IMG/VR virus record: IMGVR_UViG_3300020027_000024
Coordinates: 1-35,668 of that record
Length of the DNA stretch: 35,668 nucleotides
From: a virus
Reading direction: 5' to 3' (one strand)
Shown here: in pieces, positions 30,840 to 35,668 of the stretch
Position numbering within the stretch: position 1 is the stretch's first letter
How the letters are laid out: every line of letters begins with the position of its first letter
Translations under genes and position numbers: made by a program
The notes under the pieces: generated by a model
Told to the model about the DNA's origin: nothing
Database searches by the model: none
What the model saw: the letters and a program-made list of their open reading frames with translations, nothing else

Positions 30840-30970
30840 CACGCAAGACTTCCCGCCTGCGCGCCATGGAGCGCGCCCGCGATCAGCGACCGTTAGTGTT
30901 TCGCGGCGCTCTTCTGGCGATCCCCATGAGCTTGCTGCTGTGGTGGATGCTTTACGAGGTGGTGAGATGA
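30836..30970 (+). CDS. Small membrane protein (44 codons)
   Basis: 44 residues: a basic N-terminus (TRKTSRLRAMERARDQR), then GALLAIPMSLLLWWMLYEVV as one membrane helix. ATGA overlaps on both sides support it. Confidence 0.6.
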   Translation: MTRKTSRLRAMERARDQRPLVFRGALLAIPMSLLLWWMLYEVVR

Positions 30971-31329
30971 CCTGGAACCCCGACGCCCCTCTCGACCTGC
31001 TAAACCGCGCCAGCCTCGTCTACATCGATCTTATGGGGCACGCGGCCTACTGCAATTGGCTTGAGCAGGAGCTGCCCCGCGTCAAGATCTACCTCAATTA
31101 TAAGACCTCGGTGATTTTTGCCGCGTCCACCGGGGCAAGCGGCGCCCGTGACCCCCAGCCTCCCACGGCAGAAGCGGGCGCCGCAGCTATATCGGACGAT
31201 CTGATTGACCTGATGGTGACCACCCTCCGGTGGTATGCGGACTTCCGCAATCACGACATGCTCTCGCCGGACTCGGGTCTGCGCGCGCGTCTGGCCCTGG
31301 AAAAATACGATGCGGAGAGGCCATCATGA
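30967..31329 (+). CDS. Hypothetical accessory protein
   Basis: 120 residues from ATG 30967 (ATGA). NRASLVYIDLMGHAAYCNWLEQELPRVKIYLNYKTSVIFAAS, then a Pro/Ala linker and LIDLMVTTLRWYADFRNH. It overlaps the next gene by four bases. No family recognised. Confidence 0.6.
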   Translation: MTWNPDAPLDLLNRASLVYIDLMGHAAYCNWLEQELPRVKIYLNYKTSVIFAASTGASGARDPQPPTAEAGAAAISDDLIDLMVTTLRWYADFRNHDMLSPDSGLRARLALEKYDAERPS

Positions 31330-31631
31330 CTCCCACCCGCACCCTCGCCGCCAGCCTCGCGCGCACCGTTGTCGATCAGATCGAAAGCTCTAAGTCGATC
31401 ATCACGCAGAACATCGAGGAAGCGATTCACGATGCGCTGCTGCTGGCGGAGGCGAAGGAACGCGGCGCCATAAGGGATTTGACGGCGCCATCTTCCGAGC
31501 TGGCCGAACTCCTCGGCAAGAACGTGATCTTCACGCGTCCCAACCCAGACGTGAGTCCTACGGTGCCCTGCTGGGGATCGCTCCTGAATTGGTGGCAGGA
31601 CGATCAGCGCCTCAGGGATGAGGACGAATGA
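31326..31631 (+). CDS. Hypothetical accessory protein
   Basis: 101 residues from ATG 31326 (ATGA). Helical start (TLAASLARTVVDQIESSKSIITQNIEEAIHDALLLAE), then a Trp-rich part (CWGSLLNWWQDDQRLRDEDE). Its last codons form the beginning of the 92-bp tandem duplication. Confidence 0.6.
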   Translation: MTPTRTLAASLARTVVDQIESSKSIITQNIEEAIHDALLLAEAKERGAIRDLTAPSSELAELLGKNVIFTRPNPDVSPTVPCWGSLLNWWQDDQRLRDEDE

Positions 31632-31784
31632 GCATCGATCGCCCCGGCCTCACCGTTTTCGTCGCCGGGAACCCCGCTCCCAAAGGCAGCAACGATCAGC
31701 GCCTCAGGGATGAGGACGAATGAGCATCGATCGCCCCGGCCTCACCGTTTTCGTCGCCGGGAACCCCGCTCCCAAAGGCAGCAA
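31600..31784 (+). repeat. 92-bp tandem duplication over the start of rusA
   Basis: Bases 31600-31692 recur exactly at 31692-31784. Each unit carries the last nine codons of the gene 31326-31631 and the first 21 or so codons of rusA. No differences between copies, so the duplication is recent. As 92 is not a multiple of three, the first rusA copy is out of frame after its repeat. Confidence 0.95.
31628..31723 (+). pseudogene. Truncated first copy of the rusA start
   Basis: 31 codons. The first 21 are those of RusA (MSIDRPGLTV...PKGS). After them the frame runs into the repeated end of the preceding gene (NDQRLRDEDE) and stops. It is a product of the tandem duplication and lacks the whole catalytic part. 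It keeps a start with ATGA coupling, so it may still be translated. Confidence 0.85.
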
Positions 31785-32130
31785 GAATCAGTTCGGCGCG
31801 GAGTCCTGCAAGCGCCTCCCTGGGTGGCGAAACGACATTCGCGCGGCGCTGATCGACGCCGCCGGGCAGCCACGCGAGCGCTTCGACGGCGCGGTACATA
31901 TCGACCTGGAATTCATCATGCCGCGTCCGTTGAGCACCCCGAAAAAGCGCACGCCGCCGGCCATCAAGAAGCCGGACATCGATAAGCTTGAGCGAGCTGT
32001 CTTGGATTCTGTGACATCGGCCGGCGTCTGGCGCGATGACGCGCAAGTCACCAGCGTTTCCAAGGTGAAACGCATTGCCGAAATCGATGAGACGCCGGGC
32101 TGCCGGATAAATTTGAGAAGTTTGCGATGA
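31720..32130 (+). CDS. rusA: RusA-like Holliday junction resolvase
   Basis: 136 residues. KKPDIDKLERAVLDSVTSAGVWRDDAQV contains the family acidic residues (Asp86, Asp88, Asp96 and Asp106/107, which match the KPD.DNL..A..D.LT.AG...DD.Q pattern). It resolves recombination intermediates and may debranch replicating phage DNA before packaging. This is the intact second copy; its start is a duplicated ATG at 31720. Confidence 0.88.
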   Translation: MSIDRPGLTVFVAGNPAPKGSKNQFGAESCKRLPGWRNDIRAALIDAAGQPRERFDGAVHIDLEFIMPRPLSTPKKRTPPAIKKPDIDKLERAVLDSVTSAGVWRDDAQVTSVSKVKRIAEIDETPGCRINLRSLR

Positions 32131-32336
32131 GTAAACGATACCGCCTGATGAAAGACGCGACCACGAATACCGAAGCTGTGGCCGGCACGGTCGTCTACAA
32201 GTGCGCAAAGCACGATTACGGGCTTGCCTCGGACGACACCCGAATGACCGGCGTGCGTCACATCTCAGTGACGCTGAATCCGGATGGTGGCTATCCTTTT
32301 TTCACCGTCCCGGCGAGCGATGTTGAGACGGCATAA
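32127..32336 (+). CDS. Hypothetical small protein
   Basis: 69 residues from ATG 32127 (ATGA with rusA). It has a charged start and a beta-rich remainder (RHISVTLNPDGGYPFFTVPASDV). No family recognised. Confidence 0.6.
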   Translation: MSKRYRLMKDATTNTEAVAGTVVYKCAKHDYGLASDDTRMTGVRHISVTLNPDGGYPFFTVPASDVETA

Positions 32337-32340
32337 TAAT

Positions 32341-32414
32341 TTCTCCGCGCCACTGAAACACGGGGCGAGCCGGAGCGTCCCACTGACGAAAGGCTGGATG
32401 CGAGGCGCGGAGAA
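32341..32414 (+). promoter_or_regulatory. Structured leader: long-range 11-bp stem
   Basis: TTCTCCGCGCC (32341-32351) and GGCGCGGAGAA (32404-32414) pair perfectly and enclose 52 bases with two copies of CACTGA. It lies in the 174-base gap before a lipoprotein gene and could be a leader or small RNA. It is not an intrinsic terminator. No known RNA family recognised. Confidence 0.45.
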
Positions 32415-32510
32415 CGTAAGCGCACATCGTGAAATCCGGCCGGCTCCGGCGAGTTTAAATACAGCGGAAGCCTAACCCAACTGATCCCGCTTACCAATTT
32501 GAGGATTTTT

Positions 32511-32900
32511 ATGAAGAGAAATCTATTACTCGCCAGCGCCGCTTGCTTGGCGCTCACCGCTTGCAGCGAAGCCGACACAGCATCGTACAATCTATCCACC
32601 GCAGCAGACCGCTTCGAAGTCCAGCGCCGCATCGTGTTCGTGAACGGCATCACGGATAAATATTTACTGACAGTCGAAGGGCGGTGCGCCTTGGGCAATC
32701 AGGACAAACCGCGCGAGCTAACTGTCACCTGCAAGACTGGCCCCGATCTCTACAAAAAACATTTTCTCGGCTTGTCGGATAACGTGACCTATGTGGCTGA
32801 GCAGATGGAGCCGAACAAGGTTGACCCGTTCCACTACCGCATCGCCTTCCGGCCAACAGAGATCATCCCCGACATTGATCTACAAACCCGATCCAACTGA
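32511..32900 (+). CDS. Phage lipoprotein, beta-sandwich type
   Basis: 129 residues with a GAGG ribosome site. The signal peptide ends LALTAC, a lipobox, so Cys18 is predicted to carry lipid. The mature part SEADTASYNLSTAADRFEVQRRIVFVNGITDKYLLTVEG...KKHFLGLSDNVTYVAEQ is a conserved phage lipoprotein family I recognise. Membrane-anchored phage lipoproteins often block superinfection; this is the likely role here but is not shown. Confidence 0.75.
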   Translation: MKRNLLLASAACLALTACSEADTASYNLSTAADRFEVQRRIVFVNGITDKYLLTVEGRCALGNQDKPRELTVTCKTGPDLYKKHFLGLSDNVTYVAEQMEPNKVDPFHYRIAFRPTEIIPDIDLQTRSN

Positions 32901-32905
32901 GCCCA

Positions 32906-33160
32906 ATGACCGCCGCCCCTCGCCCTCGCGACGTCCTGCCTTACCCACCGCTCGGCATGCGCGAGCCGATAGCTGCCGCCTATATAGGGGTGAGCACGAC
33001 CACCTTTCGCAAGATGGTGGAAGACGGCGTGATGCCGAAGCCGAAGCGCTATGGTGGTATGGTGGTTTGGGATCGCAGAGCGGTGGATGAAGCATTCACC
33101 GCGCTTGACGCGGTGAATGAGGCTGCGACAGGCTGGGAGAAAGTGGTCTTGGCCCCGTGA
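32906..33160 (+). CDS. Excisionase-like HTH protein
   Basis: 84 residues. PIAAAYIGVSTTTFRKMVEDGVMPKPKRYGGMVVWDRRAVDEAF is an AlpA/MerR-type winged HTH. Directly before the integrase gene with a GTGA overlap. It is probably the recombination directionality factor (excisionase). Confidence 0.75.
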   Translation: MTAAPRPRDVLPYPPLGMREPIAAAYIGVSTTTFRKMVEDGVMPKPKRYGGMVVWDRRAVDEAFTALDAVNEAATGWEKVVLAP

Positions 33161-34244
33161 GCGAAATGGTCCGCATCCATTTGCCCTATGTCACCAGCGA
33201 TATCGATGCGCGCGGCAACGTTCGATACTATTTCCGCAAACGCAAGCAACCCAAAATCCGCCTGCGTGGCAAACCTCACTCAGCCGAGTTTGCAGCCGCC
33301 TACAGGGCCGCGCTCACCGGCGAGGCAATCACGAAGGGACTCGTTGTCGCGCCCGCCAGTGGCACGCTGCATTGGCTGTGCTCAGGCTGTGCTCACGCTA
33401 TTTCGCGTCCACGAAATTCACTCGGATGGACATCAAGACCAGGAGCATTCGCCGCAACATCCTGGAAACGATTTGCCGGCAGCCGATGTCACCCACGGAC
33501 GCTACGCCGATCGGCACACTCGCCTTTGCCGGCATGCCGCCGCAGATCGTGCGCGGATTGCGCGATTTGAAAGCCGCGACGCCGGAGGCCGCGAACAACT
33601 GGCTCAAATCGATGAAAGCCCTGTTCACTTGGGCCTGCTCCACCGAGATAGCCTTGGCGCATGTGAATCCGGCCAAGGACATACCGAAATTCCAATCGGC
33701 CACCCAGGGTTTTCACCCGTGGTCGATCGAGGAAGTGCATCAATTTGAAACCGTGCATCCGATCGGCACCATGGCTCGCCTGGCGCTGGCGCTGCTGCTC
33801 TATACCGGACAGCGCCGCTCCGATGTGGTGCTGTTCGGACGCCAGCACATCAAGGACGGCCGGCTGCGCTTCGTGCAACAGAAGAACATCGGCTCGAAGC
33901 CAGTGGCGCTCACCATCCCCGTGCTGCCACAGCTTCAGGCCGTAATAGATGCCACGAAGTGCGAGCACATGACGTTCCTAATCAACGCATGGGGCCGCCC
34001 GTTCAGCCCAGGCGGTTTCACCCACCGCTTTCGCGACTGGGCCGATCAGGCGAAGTTGCCGCAATGCACCCCGCACGGACTGCGCAAGGCCGGCGCGACA
34101 ATGGCCGCCATGAATCGCGCGACGCCGCATCAGCTTATGGCGATATTTGGCTGGCGGGATATCAAGCAGGCGGAAGTCTACACCCGTGCCGCCGACCAGC
34201 AGAGAATGGCGGATGAGGGCATGCATTTGCTGGTGAGGCGATGA
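33157..34244 (+). pseudogene. Tyrosine integrase, broken by an 11-bp tandem duplication
   Basis: The start (GTG 33157, overlapping the excisionase stop) reads MSEMVRIHLPYVTSDIDARG.. in one frame to about 33373. The remainder, from about 33396, is in another frame and carries all catalytic residues: TGQRRSD (Arg), QQKN (Lys), HGLR (His-Arg), FGWRD and VYTRAA (Tyr). Between them GGCTGTGCTCA is repeated in tandem (33374-33384, 33385-33395). Removing one copy restores a single frame reading TLHWLCSRYFASTKFTR. Full length would be about 358 residues. As it stands it cannot make an intact integrase. Confidence 0.9.
33374..33395 (+). repeat. 11-bp tandem duplication inside the integrase gene
   Basis: GGCTGTGCTCA occurs twice back to back. 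The insertion shifts the frame and causes the break described for the integrase. Confidence 0.95.
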
Positions 34245-34248
34245 GAAA

Positions 34249-34442
34249 TGTGTCCCAGTTTTGATGCGACGCCTAAAAAGCTGGGACAATCGGCCAATAT
34301 TAACAAGTAAAATCAATAACTTAAAAATAGTCGCCTATTCGTGGTGGGCGTATGGATTAACAGCAGGATCAATGGCTTGCGAGGAATTGGGACACATTAA
34401 TTTGCCATAGCGCATAAGGGTTTTCCGGCTCTTGTGTCCCAG
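34249..34442. other. Candidate attP region with four TGTGTCCCAG-type sites
   Basis: TGTGTCCCAG at 34249-34258 and 34433-34442 (plus), and inverted copies CTGGGACA (34281-34288) and TTGGGACACA (34387-34396). They flank an AT-rich 98-base segment. Four oriented copies just after an integrase gene suggest arm-type integrase sites. The core site cannot be found without attB. An 8-bp inverted repeat (TTTTCCGG 34421-34428, CCGGAAAA 34462-34469) surrounds the last copy. Confidence 0.6.
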
Positions 34443-34486
34443 CAATGGCAGTTCTTTCCCACCGGAAAATTAGAGGATGCGTGTAG

Positions 34487-34906
34487 ATGAGCGAGTCATT
34501 AACAAACTTGCAATGCGGAGAATGCGGCGTTCATCACGCCATTCCGACGAAGATATTTGAAAGCAAGAGGGAAGCCGGTGGCTTCTGGTTTTGCCCCAAT
34601 GGCCATCAATGGGGCTTCAAGGAGGGAAAGCACGAGCGCGAAGCGATCCGGCGCGAACGCGATCTGCTGAAGCAGCAGCTGGCTCAAAAAGACGATGAGA
34701 TCGCTGGGATAACGCTCAAACTCCAAGGAGAGCGTAACCGCACCGCCGCTTATAAGGGCGAGATGACGAAGGTCAAGAACCGCGCCAAGGCCGGCGTCTG
34801 TCCGTGCTGCAACCGGACCTTCCAGAACATGGCGAGCCACATGAAAACGAAGCACCCGGGGTTTGATCCGAAGGTGGTCAATCTGGACGACAAGCGGTCG
34901 GCCTAA
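34487..34906 (+). CDS. Coiled-coil zinc-finger protein
   Basis: 139 residues: CGECG and a FCPNGHQWGF metal site, then a long charged coiled coil (KHEREAIRRERDLLKQQLAQKDDE), then CPCCNRTFQNMASHMKTKHPGF, a C2H2-type finger. I recognise this as a common phage/prophage protein; role unknown, DNA binding likely. GAGG lies nine bases before the ATG. Confidence 0.7.
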   Translation: MSESLTNLQCGECGVHHAIPTKIFESKREAGGFWFCPNGHQWGFKEGKHEREAIRRERDLLKQQLAQKDDEIAGITLKLQGERNRTAAYKGEMTKVKNRAKAGVCPCCNRTFQNMASHMKTKHPGFDPKVVNLDDKRSA

Positions 34907-35070
34907 ATCCGCCCCAGCAGCATCAGGATCAGCAGCACGATCAGCACGAGGCCGAGTCCGCCGCCCAAGCGCCAATCGCCGGTACCGTAGAACGGGCCGC
35001 CTCCGACCCCGCTGAAGCCGCCGGCAAGCGCGATGACGAGAATGATAATCAAAACCGTGCCTAGGCTCAT
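34903..35070 (-). CDS. DUF3309-like membrane peptide (55 codons)
   Basis: 55 residues: MSLGTVLIIILVIALAGG..., a Gly-rich centre, then GLGLVLIVLLILMLLGRI, so two hydrophobic segments. It resembles DUF3309, whose members are short and end LLLGRI. It is convergent with the zinc-finger gene, and the two stops overlap. Possibly part of a lysis region. Confidence 0.65.
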   Translation of the reverse strand: MSLGTVLIIILVIALAGGFSGVGGGPFYGTGDWRLGGGLGLVLIVLLILMLLGRI

Positions 35071-35102
35071 GATGGATTTCCTTCAATCTGAGGATGACGA
35101 AA

Positions 35103-35384
35103 ATGCAAGTGATCTGGCGAGATTGGCTCAGCCCGAAGGCCGTCCAGCAGCTTACCGAAATGGGAACGCTGCCGCGCAATGAGTTTGAATGGGACGAATG
35201 GATCGGTGCGCGCGGAGGCGACATTGCACAAGCCATTGCCGAAGAGCAGAACAAATTCGACTGCGCAAGCTTTGCCGAGGGCGGCAGGATCGAAATCATC
35301 GAACCTGATGAATATGCTGGTGCCTATGACATCAGTGTCGATTGGGAGCCATCGTTTTTCGCCAGCCGCGCAGAGGCGGATTAA
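35103..35384 (+). CDS. Hypothetical protein
   Basis: 93 residues from ATG 35103, which has GAGG nine bases upstream; the ATG at 35094 lacks one. It has an acidic C-terminus (EIIEPDEYAGAYDISVDWEP). No family recognised. Confidence 0.55.
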   Translation: MQVIWRDWLSPKAVQQLTEMGTLPRNEFEWDEWIGARGGDIAQAIAEEQNKFDCASFAEGGRIEIIEPDEYAGAYDISVDWEPSFFASRAEAD

Positions 35385-35388
35385 GCCA

Positions 35389-35472
35389 TCACCTGAACCA
35401 AACCAGCAGCACGATCACCGCAATCGCGGCCACGCTGAGGATTGTCAGCCACCCATCCACATCGATCGCCAT
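35389..35472 (-). CDS. One-helix membrane peptide (27 codons)
   Basis: 27 residues with one hydrophobic helix (WLTILSVAAIAVIVLLVWF). It is one of three adjacent tiny membrane ORFs on this strand. Tentative, as no ribosome site is clear. Confidence 0.35.
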   Translation of the reverse strand: MAIDVDGWLTILSVAAIAVIVLLVWFR

Positions 35473-35477
35473 CGGAA

Positions 35478-35552
35478 TCACCAGAACAGCACCAGCGCCG
35501 CAACGCTGCTCGCAACGGCAAACGCAATCGCGGCGATCTCCAGCCACCTCAC
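35478..35552 (-). CDS. One-helix membrane peptide (24 codons)
   Basis: 24 residues, start GTG 35552 overlapping the upstream TGA (GTGA); RWLEIAAIAFAVASSVAALV forms a short membrane helix. Tentative. Confidence 0.35.
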   Translation of the reverse strand: MRWLEIAAIAFAVASSVAALVLFW

Positions 35553-35668
35553 GGCGCGCCCCACTTTGCGAAGGTCGCGCCGAAAATCGCGAGCAGAACG
35601 GCGAACAGCACGCTCCACAGGGTAGCGATCGCGCTGCGCTTGATGGTCCTGATATCTCCCCGGGCCTC
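35549..35668 (-). CDS. Membrane protein C-terminus (start outside window)
   Basis: 39 residues visible. A basic segment (DIRTIKRSA) precedes a hydrophobic helix (LWSVLFAVLLAIFGATFA). The frame is open to the window edge, so the start is missing. A holin-type role is conceivable from position, but nothing beyond the helix supports it. Confidence 0.45.
   Translation of the reverse strand, partial: EARGDIRTIKRSAIATLWSVLFAVLLAIFGATFAKWGAP

Noticed and set aside
32341-32414. Hammerhead ribozyme candidate (CTGACGA and GAAAC occur in the segment)
   Set aside because: The parts are not in an order that forms the three stems: only three bases separate the GTC from CTGACGA, so stem I cannot form.
32284-32475. 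63-codon open frame before the lipoprotein gene
   Set aside because: It overlaps the preceding gene in another frame, has no ribosome site, and covers the long stem.
1-35668. Diversity-generating retroelement, CRISPR array, tRNA genes or insertion sequence
   Set aside because: No reverse transcriptase, regularly spaced repeats, tRNA-like fold or transposase was found by reading both strands.

Overview
The window is a temperate phage or prophage genome segment from an alphaproteobacterial host. The host call rests on a phage-borne GcrA-type regulator (25888-26388), a family known from Alphaproteobacteria, and on high GC. The virion genes are those of a short-tailed (podovirus-like) phage: P22-type portal, scaffold, large terminase, a gp4-like tail accessory factor and a gp10-like DNA stabilisation protein. 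No tape measure, tail tube or sheath gene is visible.

Layout. (1) 1-16283, minus strand: late operon read right to left, from a DUF551 protein and an unknown protein through small basic peptide, small terminase, large terminase (split in two frames), portal, a block of small genes, a GroES-like protein, a membrane protein resembling the scaffold tail, scaffold, capsid and accessory proteins, tail accessory factor, DNA stabilisation protein, and a repeat-rich tail fibre that runs off the left edge. (2) 16284-16469: AT-rich control region with inverted repeats. (3) 16470-27522, minus strand: early/replication operon, read from a Cro-like protein at 27522 through a cluster of small DNA-binding proteins, a RecA-like ATPase, a DUF669 protein, a Cas4-like exonuclease, a broken cytosine methyltransferase, an SF2 helicase, an inserted HNH/AP2-like gene and a primase-helicase. 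(4) 27523-28364: immunity region with a CI-like repressor flanked on both sides by paired 15-bp operators. (5) 28483-34244, plus strand: small accessory genes, RusA resolvase, lipoprotein, excisionase-like protein and integrase. (6) 34245-34486: candidate attP with four copies of a 10-bp motif. (7) 34487-35668: a zinc-finger gene, a DUF3309-like membrane peptide and several one-helix peptides on the minus strand. If the genome is circular, these would follow the tail genes, where a lysis block is expected.

Most genes overlap by 1-4 bases (ATGA, GTGA, TGATG, TAATG). These junctions were used to choose starts and to recover genes of under 60 codons.

The most unusual aspect is a set of recent-looking lesions and duplications: an 11-bp tandem duplication that breaks the integrase, a 92-bp tandem duplication that makes a truncated copy of rusA, a frameshift that splits the large terminase, several frameshifts in the methyltransferase, and a 266-bp insertion before the portal that copied the portal's first ten codons. 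Either this is a decaying prophage, or some of the frame breaks are sequencing errors; the two tandem duplications are harder to explain as simple errors. No tRNA, rRNA, CRISPR array, transposase or reverse transcriptase was found.
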